Below are positions 32,969 to 41,308 of a DNA stretch of 64,000 bases, one piece after another (the first letter of the stretch is position 1; each line of letters begins with the position of its first letter). The stretch is from contig CAZGJZ010000002.1 in the NCBI GenBank assembly GCA_964525935.1, positions 186,001 to 250,000 on the forward strand, written 5' to 3'. The position numbers and the translations under genes were made by a program. This stretch comes from UBA2377 sp964525935. Lineage in GTDB: Bacteria; Verrucomicrobiota; Verrucomicrobiia; Opitutales; Opitutaceae. Under the pieces are notes generated by a model, which worked only from the letters and a program-made list of their open reading frames with translations, ran no database searches and was not told the origin of the DNA.

Positions 32969-35353
32969 TCAGCGCTTCTTGTTCAGCGCGGCGCTGAACC
33001 AGTCGTTGTTCACGGCTTGAGGCGGGCGCGGGGCGGGGGCCGAAGCGCCAGGGCGGGTGGCTTGCATCCCGCCGCCGGGGCGCTGGCCCGGGCCCGTGCG
33101 CGGGCCGCCGGGTCCACCGCTGGCTGACTTCGGGCCGATCACGGGATTGCTGCGCATCGAGAGGGCGATGCGGTTGCGCGGGAGATCGATTTCCGTGACC
33201 GTGACCTGAACTTTCTGGCCGGGCTTCACGATGGCGGAGGGTTCTTTCACGAAGGAGTCGGCGAGCTGGCTCACGTGCACGAGGCCGTCCTGGTGGACGC
33301 CGATGTCAACGAAGGCGCCGAAGGCGGTGACGTTGGTCACGATGCCGGGGAGTTTCATGCCGGGCTTGAGATCGCTGGGCTGGTGGACGTCGGCGGAGAA
33401 GGCGAAGACCTCGAATTTTTGGCGCGGGTCGCGGCCGGGCTTCGCGAGCTCGGCGAGAATGTCGGTGAGCGTGGGGAGACCGACTTCGGGGGTGACGTAG
33501 TTCTCGAGTTTGATTTTGGCGCGGAGCTTGGCGTCGCTCATCAGGGCGGAAACGGTGGCGCCAAGGTCGGCGGCCATTTTTTCCACGACCGGATAGCGCT
33601 CGGGATGGACGGCGCTGGCATCAAGCGGATGCACGGCGTCGCGGATGCGAAGGAAGCCGGCGGCTTGCTCGAAGGCTTTCGGGCCGAGGCGCGGCACGTC
33701 CTTGAGGTCGGCGCGCGAAGTGAACGGGCCCTTCTCGTTGCGACGCGCGACGATGGCGGCGGCGATGGTGGTGTTGAGGCCGGAGACGTAACTGAGGAGC
33801 TGCTTCGAGGCGGTGTTGAGTTCGACGCCGACGCCGTTCACGGAGCTGACGACGGTGTCGTCGAGCGAGCGCTTGAGGGCGGACTGGTCGACGTCGTGTT
33901 GATACTGACCGACGCCGATGGACTTCGGGTCGAGCTTCACGAGCTCGGCGAGCGGGTCCATGAGCCGTCGACCGATGGAGACGGCGCCGCGGACGGTGAG
34001 GTCGTGATCGGGAAACTCTTCGCGGGCGACATCGCTCGCGGAGTAGATGGAAGCGCCGGATTCGTTGACCATCACGATGGGAATCGCGGGCGAGAGGCCG
34101 AGCGTGCGGACGAAGGCCTCGGTCTCGCGGCCGGCGGTGCCGTTGCCGATGGCGATGGCCTCGACGTTGAAGAATTTCACAAAGCCGAGGAGCTTGTCCT
34201 TGGCGTCGACTTCCATGCGGTCGGGGAAAACGACGTCGTTGTGCAGGAGCTTTCCCTGGCGGTCGAGGAGGACGACCTTGCAGCCCGTGCGGATGCCGGG
34301 ATCGATGGCCATGACGGCTTTCTGGCCGAGCGGGGCGGCGAGGAGGAGTTCGCGGAGATTGTCGGCGAAGACCTTGATGCCGGCTTCGTCGGCGCGCTTT
34401 TTGGACTCAAGGCGCATCTCGGTTTCCATCGCGGGGCAGAGGAGGCGTTTGCAGGAATCCTGGACGGCGAGGACTACCTGCGCGGCGCAGGAGTTGAGCG
34501 TTGAGGGCTGAGAGTTGAGAGATGATTTGACGAAGAGCTGCTGCACCTCGGCGAACGCGGTGGCCTCGTCGGGAAGCTGCACGCGCATCATGAGGAACAT
34601 TTCCTTTTCGCCGCGGCGCATCGCGAGGACGCGGTGGCTGGGGGCTTTCGCGAGCGGTTCGCTCCACTCGAAGTAGTCCTTGAACTTGGAGGCTTCGACC
34701 GAGCTGTCTTTGCCGGTGAGGACTTTCGAGGAGATGATCGCGTCCTTGTGATAAACGGCGCGGAGCTTGGCGCGGGCGTCCTTGTCGTCGCTGACACGCT
34801 CGGCGAGGATGTCACGGGCGCCGGCGAGGGCCTCGTCGGTGGAAGCGATTTTGGAGACGACGTTCTTGCCGTCATCGGCGGTGTATTCCTTGCCGACGTA
34901 GGCCTGCGCGGCGGCGAGGGCGTCGGTCGCGGGGTCCTGCGCCCAGAGGAGTTCGGCGAGGGGTTCGAGGCCTTTTTCCTTCGCGATGGTCGCGCGGGTG
35001 CGCTTTTTCGGCCGGAAAGGAAGATAGATATCCTCGAGCGCGGCGAGGGTGTCGGCGGCGTTGATGGATTTTTCGAGCGCGGGCGTGAGGAGGTTGCGCT
35101 CCTTGAGCGACGAAAGGATGGCGGCGCGGCGCTCGTCGATGGCCTTCATCTGTTCGAGGCGGTCGCGGATGGCGAGGACCTGGACTTCGTCGAGTTCGCC
35201 GGTGACCTCTTTGCGGTAACGGGCGATGAACGGCACGGTCGCGCCTTCGGCGAAGAGCTGGGCGGTGGCGGCGACTTGGTGGACCTTGAGATTAAGCTCG
35301 GCGGCGAGGGCGAGCACGTGGTCGGGATTGGGCAAAGTGAGGGGGGAGGACAT
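32969..35353 (-). CDS. tex: Transcription accessory protein Tex
   Basis: The 794-residue product has Tex architecture: N-terminal Tex-N helical domain (ATVPFIARYRKEVTGELDEVQVLAIRDR), a YqgF-like RNase H fold (VMAIDPGIRTGCKVVLLD), helix-hairpin-helix repeats (SIGVGQYQHDVDQSALKRSLD and LNTASKQLLSYVSGL) and a C-terminal S1 RNA-binding domain (LPGIVTNVTAFGAFVDIGVHQDGLVHVSQL). It binds nucleic acid and influences transcription. The tail is Pro/Gly/Arg-rich. Between the N-terminal domain and the YqgF fold, about residues 278-288, a repeat-derived insert (SSLNSQPSTLNS) lies in frame and interrupts an otherwise conserved region. Confidence 0.96.
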   Translation of the reverse strand: MSSPLTLPNPDHVLALAAELNLKVHQVAATAQLFAEGATVPFIARYRKEVTGELDEVQVLAIRDRLEQMKAIDERRAAILSSLKERNLLTPALEKSINAADTLAALEDIYLPFRPKKRTRATIAKEKGLEPLAELLWAQDPATDALAAAQAYVGKEYTADDGKNVVSKIASTDEALAGARDILAERVSDDKDARAKLRAVYHKDAIISSKVLTGKDSSVEASKFKDYFEWSEPLAKAPSHRVLAMRRGEKEMFLMMRVQLPDEATAFAEVQQLFVKSSLNSQPSTLNSCAAQVVLAVQDSCKRLLCPAMETEMRLESKKRADEAGIKVFADNLRELLLAAPLGQKAVMAIDPGIRTGCKVVLLDRQGKLLHNDVVFPDRMEVDAKDKLLGFVKFFNVEAIAIGNGTAGRETEAFVRTLGLSPAIPIVMVNESGASIYSASDVAREEFPDHDLTVRGAVSIGRRLMDPLAELVKLDPKSIGVGQYQHDVDQSALKRSLDDTVVSSVNGVGVELNTASKQLLSYVSGLNTTIAAAIVARRNEKGPFTSRADLKDVPRLGPKAFEQAAGFLRIRDAVHPLDASAVHPERYPVVEKMAADLGATVSALMSDAKLRAKIKLENYVTPEVGLPTLTDILAELAKPGRDPRQKFEVFAFSADVHQPSDLKPGMKLPGIVTNVTAFGAFVDIGVHQDGLVHVSQLADSFVKEPSAIVKPGQKVQVTVTEIDLPRNRIALSMRSNPVIGPKSASGGPGGPRTGPGQRPGGGMQATRPGASAPAPRPPQAVNNDWFSAALNKKR
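34491..34521 (-). repeat. GTTGAG-type repeat inside tex
   Basis: GAGTTGAGCGTTGAGGGCTG followed by AGAGTTGAGAG; on the coding strand it is translated as SSLNSQPSTLNS. Same family as tracts in rapA and at 26741-26770. Confidence 0.75.
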
Positions 35354-35423
35354 GAAAGAGGCGCTGAGTGCAACGTTGGCGGAAGGGCGCGCAATCCTGA
35401 AAATTGTTCAGGAAGAAATTGGC

Positions 35424-35499
35424 CACGGTGGCGCGGAGACACGGAGCCAGGCTGGGGTGTGAAGAGATGCTTCCTCGGCGTCTCCGCGCCTCCGTGGCT
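35424..35499. repeat. CCACGGNGGCGCGGAGAC inverted repeat
   Basis: Left arm CCACGGTGGCGCGGAGACACGG (35424-35445) and right arm GCGTCTCCGCGCCTCCGTGG (35479-35498) pair with few mismatches. The right edge adjoins the TAG stop of the VOC gene at 35498-35500. Confidence 0.8.
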
Positions 35500-35983
35500 A
35501 TACCCGCTTTCGCCGGAGCTGCGCCTTGCGAAGGTGGTTGGGGTTGATGACGAATTCGTATTTCAAGCCGTCGGGGTCGCAAAAGAACGTGGCATAGTAG
35601 CCATCGCCGTATTCGGGGCAGTCGCAGGGCGGATCCTCGACCGTGCAGTGACCTTGCGCGGCGAGCGGGGCGAGGACTTCGACGTAAAAGCGGTCTACAT
35701 CAGCGCAGTCGGCAGCGCAGAAGGCAAGGTGGTGGTGATGGCCGACGGCGCCTTTCACATGCTTGGCGCTGGCGAGGGCGGGATCGGCTTGGACAATGCT
35801 GATCTCGTGAGGGTTGTCGGTGTCCCAGCGTTTCCAATCCTCGTAGCGGTGGTCGCCTTCGTGCGAATGGCCGGCGAGATCATAGCCGAGATAGCGGAAC
35901 ATGGCGCCGTAGAACGGCGAGGCCCGGTTCACATTCGAAACCGTGATGATGAGATGGTGCAGCAGGCCGCGGTGGGAGGACAT
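35498..35983 (-). CDS. VOC-family protein, 161 aa
   Basis: The 161-residue protein begins LLHHLIITVSNVNRASPFYGAMFRYLGYDL, the first half of a glyoxalase/dioxygenase fold with the His ligand in LHHLI. A second module has VGHHHHLAFCAADCADVDRFY, and FFCDPDGLKYEFVINP carries the last metal-binding Glu. It is a metal-dependent enzyme of unknown substrate or a binding protein. The TAG stop abuts the repeat arm at 35424-35499, so the C-terminus (RRKRV) ends at the repeat edge. No neighbour gives a functional hint. Confidence 0.85.
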   Translation of the reverse strand: MSSHRGLLHHLIITVSNVNRASPFYGAMFRYLGYDLAGHSHEGDHRYEDWKRWDTDNPHEISIVQADPALASAKHVKGAVGHHHHLAFCAADCADVDRFYVEVLAPLAAQGHCTVEDPPCDCPEYGDGYYATFFCDPDGLKYEFVINPNHLRKAQLRRKRV

Positions 35984-35994
35984 GGGTGATGGGG

Positions 35995-36026
35995 TTAGCC
36001 CACGGAATACGCAGAATACACGGAAG
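35995..36026. repeat. CACGGAATACGCAGAATACACGG-type repeat, partial
   Basis: TTAGCCCACGGAATACGCAG followed by AATACACGGAAG; a direct-repeat-like fragment in the gap between the VOC gene start and the broken ATPase gene. Only one arm is seen. Confidence 0.5.
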
Positions 36027-36037
36027 AAATAGTCTTA

Positions 36038-36515
36038 TTAGCCGCTTTGTATGATGGCATGTGGCTCGTCGCCACCGAGTGGTTCGTAGCGACTGCGGAA
36101 GAGTTGCAGCGCGTGTGCGTCGATTTGAAGTGTATCGGAATTTGGATTTCCGCTGCGCGCTAGCACGCGGGCGTCGGCGACCATGTCGGGGCAAACCATG
36201 TGGTAAAGTTTAGGGGTCGCACCAATGGCTCGGGCTTGTTCGCGTGCGACGTCGCGCGATTTTCGAGTCCAAAAACCGTGGTCGAGGATTACGTCGATGT
36301 CGTGCCGAATAAATTCGGCGGTCATTTTCCATATTTGCGCCAGAATGCGGTCGTAATATTCCGCGAAACGATCGGAAGGGGGGATTGTTTCCGTAGAGCG
36401 CGGTCATCCACTCATCGTGACTCAGGCACACTGCTCCGGTTTCCGTCTCAAGTTTGCGGGCGAAAGTTGTTTTCCCGGTTCCGGGCAGGCCGTGGAGGAT
36501 ATGGACAGTGGGCAT
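36038..36515 (-). pseudogene. Frameshifted P-loop ATPase/kinase (AAA_33, zeta-toxin-like)
   Basis: The 5' part from ATG at 36515 reads VHILHGLPGTGKTTFARKLE (Walker A) then CLSHDEWMTALYGNNPP. The rest, including EYYDRILAQIWKMTAEFIRHDIDVILDHGFWTRKSRD, is in the next frame. The break sits at a run of six G on the plus strand (36378-36383); removing one base restores a single 158-residue protein. The family phosphorylates small molecules or nucleotides, in the chloramphenicol phosphotransferase/zeta-toxin style. Either a sequencing indel in the homopolymer or a real or phase-variable frameshift could explain the break. It follows the VOC gene by 10 bp in the same operon. Confidence 0.8.
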
Positions 36516-36525
36516 GTGTGTGGAT

Positions 36526-36990
36526 TCAGGCGTGACCCAATTTTTTCTGCCACGCGGCCCAGGTGCCGAAGAAGGCCGGATCAGGGGTGTCATCCAAGAT
36601 GCTGATGAACTCGGCGGTGTGGCCGTCGGGATCGTTGAAGTAAATTTGCGCGGACGGCATCCACCCGATCACGGAGGGCTCGGTGGTGGGCTGCCCGCCG
36701 AAACCGGTGGTGGCGACGCCCAAGGACTGCAGTTGCTTGATCCGGGCAAACAGGCCGTCGAGCGGAACCGAGATGGCGAAGTGGCAGCGATGAGATTCGC
36801 CAGCTTTCCAGCCCCAAAGCGAGCCGGGTGCCCAGAGGCCGAGCATGCCGACGGTGGATTTTTCAACCCAGAGAAATGCCACACCGCGTTCGGGCTGGGA
36901 AAACGCCGGGCTCAATCCGACCACGTCGCGATAGAACGCCACACTAGTCGCGAGATTGCTGACGGGGAGGTGGGTTTCGTAGAGGGGCAT
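36526..36990 (-). CDS. VOC-family protein, 154 aa (fosfomycin/glyoxalase-type)
   Basis: ATG at 36990 (MPLYETHLPVSNLATSVAFYRDVVGL) gives 154 residues; upstream residues in the frame are not homologous and are left out. The two modules are visible, with HLPV as first His, HRCHFAISVPLDGLFARIKQL in the second half, and IYFNDPDGHTAEFISILDDTP with the terminal Glu. A role as a metal-dependent lyase or transferase is likely, substrate unknown. Its stop is 10 bp from the start of the broken ATPase gene. Confidence 0.85.
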   Translation of the reverse strand: MPLYETHLPVSNLATSVAFYRDVVGLSPAFSQPERGVAFLWVEKSTVGMLGLWAPGSLWGWKAGESHRCHFAISVPLDGLFARIKQLQSLGVATTGFGGQPTTEPSVIGWMPSAQIYFNDPDGHTAEFISILDDTPDPAFFGTWAAWQKKLGHA

Positions 36991-37016
36991 GCGGGGATTA
37001 TAAGGCGGACAGGCTC

Positions 37017-37601
37017 CTAGGACGATGGGCGTTGCTTGTAATTCCGGCAATAGGTGGCCGCGGTTTCGACGGGGCGTTTGTCGTTGAGATTGACGTCGTT
37101 GAGGCTGGCTTTGGCGCCCCACGCGAAGACGCGCTCGAAGAGCGGGAGCCGGGCGGCGTCTTTGATGACGTTGAGGAAGTGAACCTCGTGCTCCTTTTCC
37201 TTGAGGCCCATCTCATAGAGCACGCGGTCGTGTTCGGTGATGCCGAGAGCGTGGAAGTGGTGGATCATCACAAAGTATTCGCAGACGTTGCCGCTTTCTA
37301 GTTTGCCCGCGAAAAAATAGGGCATGAAGCGGCCGATCACGTAACAGCTCGCGCCGATGACGCGGCCGATGAGCAGGAATTTGATTTCGTAGTAGCGCGA
37401 GACGGGCACGTCGTATTGCCGCATGATCGCGAGGATGTTCCGGCGGTGATCCCACTCATCCTGCTCGATCTGGCGCACGGCGGCGCGTTCGGCAGGATCG
37501 CGCAACGAACCCGCGTGGCCGATGTAGGCATAGGACGCGGCGCGTTCAGCCGAGTAGGCTTTGCGCAGGGAATCGACGAGCGCGGGGTGGGCGAGCTTCA
37601 T
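37017..37601 (-). CDS. Ferritin-like diiron protein (COQ7-like), 194 aa
   Basis: The 194-residue protein has ferritin-like helices with possible diiron ligands: Glu19 in AYSAERAASYAYIGHAG, a second Glu/His pair in RQIEQDEWDHRRNI, and YEMGLKEKEHEVHFLNV. It resembles COQ7-type demethoxyubiquinone hydroxylases, but assignment to quinone biosynthesis is not supported by neighbours. The middle (FLLIGRVIGASCYVIGRFMPYFF) is hydrophobic, suggesting interfacial membrane binding. Its start overlaps by 4 bp the stop of the preceding hypothetical gene, so they are co-translated. Confidence 0.72.
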   Translation of the reverse strand: MKLAHPALVDSLRKAYSAERAASYAYIGHAGSLRDPAERAAVRQIEQDEWDHRRNILAIMRQYDVPVSRYYEIKFLLIGRVIGASCYVIGRFMPYFFAGKLESGNVCEYFVMIHHFHALGITEHDRVLYEMGLKEKEHEVHFLNVIKDAARLPLFERVFAWGAKASLNDVNLNDKRPVETAATYCRNYKQRPSS

Positions 37602-38089
37602 TCCTTACTCCGCTGCTTCAGCAGCATATCGATCGTGGCGTTGAGCGGAATGAAGCGGCGGACCAGGGCGGCGGTGTCGTCGGCGAGGGTGACTGGATCG
37701 AGAGGGAACCAGCCTTGCATGAGGGTTTGCGGGCCGTAGTCCGTGGAGACGTTGGGCCAGCTTTTGCTCGTGCGCGCGAACTCGGTGCGGAAGGCGGTGG
37801 CGAATTCGCGGCTCAGCAGCGTGTAGCGCGTGAAGCCGCGTAGGTTCAGGGCGTGGATGTTGTAGAAGACGCGGTTCTGTTTGAGGCCCTTGGGCTCGAT
37901 CCAAACGGAGAAGAAAATTCCGGCCTCGCTAACGCTCGATGGCGGGCGGGCTTCGGTCCACGACGGCTTTTGCACCTTCAGCGCTGCGGAACCGAGCCAG
38001 CTGCCGGCGCAAGGTTTGAGCTGGTGGGCGGCGAGTTCTGGTCTCACCTGGCGGGCGACGCGGCGAAAGATGGTGAGGTAGGTCTTCAT
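37598..38089 (-). CDS. Hypothetical protein, 163 aa, with repeat-derived segment
   Basis: The product has no recognised family, signal or membrane segment. The C-terminal half (IFFSVWIEPKGLKQNRVFYNIHALNLRGFTRY) is predicted alpha/beta. Residues about 44-56 (WTEARPPSSVSEA) come from the CCACTCGCTAACGCTCG-type repeat at 37924-37957, in frame. The gene is the first of the minus-strand group with the ferritin-like protein, VOC protein and broken ATPase, joined by a 4-bp overlap to the ferritin-like gene. Confidence 0.65.
   Translation of the reverse strand: MKTYLTIFRRVARQVRPELAAHQLKPCAGSWLGSAALKVQKPSWTEARPPSSVSEAGIFFSVWIEPKGLKQNRVFYNIHALNLRGFTRYTLLSREFATAFRTEFARTSKSWPNVSTDYGPQTLMQGWFPLDPVTLADDTAALVRRFIPLNATIDMLLKQRSKE
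37924..37957 (-). repeat. CTCGCTAACGCTCG-type repeat in hypothetical gene
   Basis: CCTCGCTAACGCTCGATGG followed by GGGCTTCGGTCC, related to the rapA copy at 1653-1681. It encodes part of WTEARPPSSVSEA on the minus strand. Confidence 0.55.
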
Positions 38090-38253
38090 GCTGGCGGGGT
38101 GGCTGGCAGCGGGAGGAATGGGACGATGGCCAATAAGGCGTGCAGGCGGAGTTCAGTCGAGGGGCAATCGCCGGGTGAACATGTCAAACCTGCGCATTGC
38201 CATGCGGTGTGGGGGAGTTTGATGCTGGGGATCGTCTTACCCCCCGCGTCCCC

Positions 38254-39813
38254 ATGAAACTCAAGCACACTGGCTTCCTGCTGCTCGCTGCCGGCTATCT
38301 GGTTGCGGCTGGGCTGGTGTTTTGGCGCAAAACGGAGGAGGTGCGCAGCGACCGGATCGTTATCCGCCTGTCGCAGTGGCAGCTCGAAGGCACGGTGCGC
38401 GCGGCCATCGATGCGATCATCGCACGCTATGAGCAGCTCAATCCGCACGTGAAGGTGGAGCACATGGCGGTGCCCGATACCGTTTATTTGCCGTGGGTGC
38501 AGACGCAGATGGTGGGTGGCACCGGGCCGGACATCGTGGAATACGTCTGGATCTGGCCGCACATCGGGCGCTATTTCCAGCCGATCGACGATGCGGTGGT
38601 GCAGCCGAACCCCTACAACCGCGGCACCTCGCTCGAGGGCGTGCCGTGGCGCGACACGAACGTCGATGGCATGATCAACCCCGACAGCTTCGTGCGCGCA
38701 CTCAACCGTTACTACGGTATCACGATGACGTCGCACATCCCGCGGATCGTCTACAACCGCGCGTTGCTGGTGAAAATCACCGGGCGCGACGAAGTGCCGC
38801 AGACGTATCGGGAATTCATGCAGCTCTGCGCCGACGTGAAACGCTACGCGCAGGCGAACCATCTTCCCCATCTCGTGCCGCTGGCCACGTCGAAGGACAG
38901 CTACCCGCTGATCCTGTTTTCCATCACGGGCAACGCGCTGACCAATCTCGCCGAGCGGCTCGACTACCGCCACCGGCTCTGGGTGACCGATGCCGAGGCG
39001 GGCTACCGCTACCTGCAGGGCGAGTGGAGTTACGACGAGCCGGACGTGGACGCGGCGCTGCAGCAACTGCGCGAGTTTGGCGAAGTGAGCACGCCGGGTT
39101 TTTTGCAGCGCTCACGCGATGCGGCGCTGACGGATTTTGTGAACGGCCGCGCGCTCATGGCCGTCGTGCCGAGTTGGGACGCGAGCAGCCTGCTTATGCT
39201 CTGCAAATTCGAGCTCGGCGCCTTCCGGTATCCGTTCCCCCGCGAGGACGATCCGGTCTATGGACGGTTCACGCGCGGGCCGTTTAGCGAGGGGCCGGTG
39301 CAAACCGGCATGGCCTTTTACGTCAACCAGCAGACGAAGCATCGCGCGCAGGTGATCGACTTCCTGCAGTTTCTTACGAGCCAGCAAGGCAGCCAGATGT
39401 TCACCGACATCAGTCACTGGCAGCCGGCCACGGTGGGCGCGAAGCCATCGCACTTCGCGGCGCAGTTCACGCAGGTGACCGAGGGCAACGCGTGGGGCCC
39501 GAGCTTCATCAACCTCAGCGGCAACGATGCGGGGATGTTCATGCGCAGCGAACTCGGGGCGCTGTGGAATATCGGCGGCAGCCCGGAGGCCTACAAGGCT
39601 GCCATCCGCCCGGGTCTGTCCGCGCGACTGCGGGACGACTACGGCCGCGAGGAACGCGCCTCGCGACTGAACGTGTGCAACGAGGACATCATGGCGGCCG
39701 CGCGGCAGCAGCTGGCACCGGGCGCCCGGGCGGTGCCGCCGCTCGCGACCGTGCCCAACGAGGCGAAGGTCTATCAAATTCGCGACGTGCTCGCGACGGA
39801 TCGCACCCAATGA
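38254..39813 (+). CDS. Sugar ABC transporter substrate-binding protein (orphan)
   Basis: ATG at 38254 gives 519 residues with an uncleaved-type N-terminal membrane helix (TGFLLLAAGYLVAAGLVFW) and no lipobox. The body is a family-1 solute-binding protein: IVIRLSQWQLEGTVRAAIDAIIARYEQLNPHVKVEHM and later GRALMAVVPSWDASSLLMLCKF and QVIDFLQFLTSQQGSQMF. It should bind an oligosaccharide outside the membrane for an ABC importer. No permease or ATPase is adjacent, so it must use a complex encoded elsewhere. The downstream TPR gene overlaps its stop by 4 bp. Confidence 0.87.
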   Translation: MKLKHTGFLLLAAGYLVAAGLVFWRKTEEVRSDRIVIRLSQWQLEGTVRAAIDAIIARYEQLNPHVKVEHMAVPDTVYLPWVQTQMVGGTGPDIVEYVWIWPHIGRYFQPIDDAVVQPNPYNRGTSLEGVPWRDTNVDGMINPDSFVRALNRYYGITMTSHIPRIVYNRALLVKITGRDEVPQTYREFMQLCADVKRYAQANHLPHLVPLATSKDSYPLILFSITGNALTNLAERLDYRHRLWVTDAEAGYRYLQGEWSYDEPDVDAALQQLREFGEVSTPGFLQRSRDAALTDFVNGRALMAVVPSWDASSLLMLCKFELGAFRYPFPREDDPVYGRFTRGPFSEGPVQTGMAFYVNQQTKHRAQVIDFLQFLTSQQGSQMFTDISHWQPATVGAKPSHFAAQFTQVTEGNAWGPSFINLSGNDAGMFMRSELGALWNIGGSPEAYKAAIRPGLSARLRDDYGREERASRLNVCNEDIMAAARQQLAPGARAVPPLATVPNEAKVYQIRDVLATDRTQ

Positions 39814-40595
39814 GCAAGCTCCTCCTTCCTTTGCTCTTGTTGGGTTGGGCGCTGCCGGTGCGGGCCGCCGATCTCGCGGCGGGCTGGCAGGCGCTGGCGG
39901 AATACCGGCCGGAGCAGGCACTGCAGATTTTCGACGCGGCCGCGGCGGATCCGGCCACGACGCGCGCGGCGCGCTTCGGCCGCGGGATCACGCTCTTGGC
40001 GAAGCAACCAGTGGACGCCGCCCAACTCACGGAGGCGCGCGGGATTTTCGAGGAACTGGCCGGCAGTGGGAGCGACGAGCCCGCGCAGGGCGCGCGTTTC
40101 TTCCTCGCCCGTATGGCCCAGCATCACCAGCCGCAGCCCGACGAGGCGCTGGCCGCGAAGCATTTCCGGCAACTGATTGCCGAATATCCCGGCTCCACGT
40201 GGGCGCAGGCGGCGCTCAGTCGGCTGGCGCTGCTGGAAATCTATGCGCTTAACCGCACTGCGCCGCCCGCCGACCGCGTGGCGGAGGCCGAGAAACTTCT
40301 CGCCCGGGCACGCGATCCGAGAGGCGAGAGCGACCTGCGCTGCGCGCTGGCCGAGGCGATTTTTTATTACCACCTGCCGGCGGGTCGCGCCCTGCCGCAC
40401 CTGCTCGTGATCGAGCGGTTGAAGCAAGTCGATGCGGTCACACGCGCCGACGTGCTGGTGCAGATCGCCGAGGTGTCGGTCCTCGCGGGTGACAAGGCGC
40501 AGGCGAAGGTGTTTTACGCCAAGCTCCTTGCCGAGTTTCCCCGCGACCAACGGCACTACATGGTGCAGCAAAAACTGAAGGCGCTGCAGGAATAA
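39810..40595 (+). CDS. TPR-repeat exported protein
   Basis: ATG at 39810 overlaps the preceding stop (ATGA). A Sec signal (MSKLLLPLLLLGWALPVRAA) precedes TPR-like helical pairs, for example GWQALAEYRPEQALQIFDAAAADPATTRAARFGRG and EALAAKHFRQLIAEYPGSTWAQAALSRLALL. The protein of 261 residues is likely periplasmic and may scaffold the neighbouring substrate-binding protein; that is positional inference. A strong inverted repeat lies 14 bp after its stop. Confidence 0.82.
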   Translation: MSKLLLPLLLLGWALPVRAADLAAGWQALAEYRPEQALQIFDAAAADPATTRAARFGRGITLLAKQPVDAAQLTEARGIFEELAGSGSDEPAQGARFFLARMAQHHQPQPDEALAAKHFRQLIAEYPGSTWAQAALSRLALLEIYALNRTAPPADRVAEAEKLLARARDPRGESDLRCALAEAIFYYHLPAGRALPHLLVIERLKQVDAVTRADVLVQIAEVSVLAGDKAQAKVFYAKLLAEFPRDQRHYMVQQKLKALQE

Positions 40596-40608
40596 CGGGA
40601 TCAATGCC

Positions 40609-40691
40609 GAATGTGGAATGTGGAAATCAGGAAAACAGGAGCCATGCATTCTGCCTCATTCCTGCTTTCCTGATTTCCACATTCCACATTC
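40609..40691. repeat. 26-bp perfect inverted repeat (GAATGTGGAATGTGG type)
   Basis: Left arm 40609-40634 (starting GAATGTGGAATGTGGAAATC) is the exact reverse complement of the right arm 40666-40691. It lies 14 bp after the TPR stop. A weak GTTTGTTTT follows, so a terminator role is possible but not standard. Confidence 0.88.
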
Positions 40692-40770
40692 ACGGCTGGT
40701 TTGTTTTCTAGTTCAGCTACGGTGCCGTGGTTTCCCGATGCGGCGCTTTACTTGTGCAGAGGGCTCCGGC

Positions 40771-41220
40771 ATGAGGGACGGCATGATCAATGCTCTCATC
40801 CGTAATGTTATCGCGATGCTCGCCGGTGTGATCGTGGCCATGGTGCTGATTGTGCTGCTCCAGTCGGTGGCGCACTCGGTCTATCCGCCGCCGCCCGGGC
40901 TCGACTACACCAATCCGGAAGTGCGGAAAACCGTGATGATGCAGGCGCCGGCCGGCGCGTTGTTCATCGTGCTGCTTTCCTATTTTGTCGGCACGTTTAT
41001 CGGCTCGTGGGTGGCGGCGAGACTTTCGGCCGAGGCGCCGCTGCGGCAGGGTTATCTCATCGGCCTGCTGCTGCTGGTCGCCAGCGTGATGAATTTGAAG
41101 GAAGTCCCGCACCCGCTGTGGTTCATCGTGGGCAACATCGTGGTGGTGCTCGTCGGCGCGCTGATTGGCGCGCGATGGGGTGTGAGAAAGGCGTCGACGA
41201 CGGCTCCGACGCAGGCGTGA
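40771..41220 (+). CDS. Small membrane protein, 149 aa
   Basis: ATG at 40771 (or 40783) gives about 149 residues. Four hydrophobic segments are seen: VIAMLAGVIVAMVLIVLLQSVA, ALFIVLLSYFVGTFIGSWVAA, GYLIGLLLLVASVMNL, and FIVGNIVVVLVGALIGA. No family is named with confidence. The frame upstream is discarded because it would read into the inverted repeat. Its 3' end is followed by a palindrome copy. Confidence 0.7.
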   Translation: MRDGMINALIRNVIAMLAGVIVAMVLIVLLQSVAHSVYPPPPGLDYTNPEVRKTVMMQAPAGALFIVLLSYFVGTFIGSWVAARLSAEAPLRQGYLIGLLLLVASVMNLKEVPHPLWFIVGNIVVVLVGALIGARWGVRKASTTAPTQA

Positions 41221-41227
41221 GCCGTGC

Positions 41228-41258
41228 GCCGTTTGTAACCTATTAGGTTACAAACGGC
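41228..41258 (+). repeat. Dispersed palindrome copy 5
   Basis: GCCGTTTGTAACC-TATTA-GGTTACAAACGGC, a perfect 13-bp stem, 7 bp after the small membrane gene stop, between convergent genes. Confidence 0.87.
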
Positions 41259-41308
41259 AGGGCGTGCGCGAGTCGCGGGTGGTTCGCGGCGGGCCCGGCG
41301 GTCCCGGC

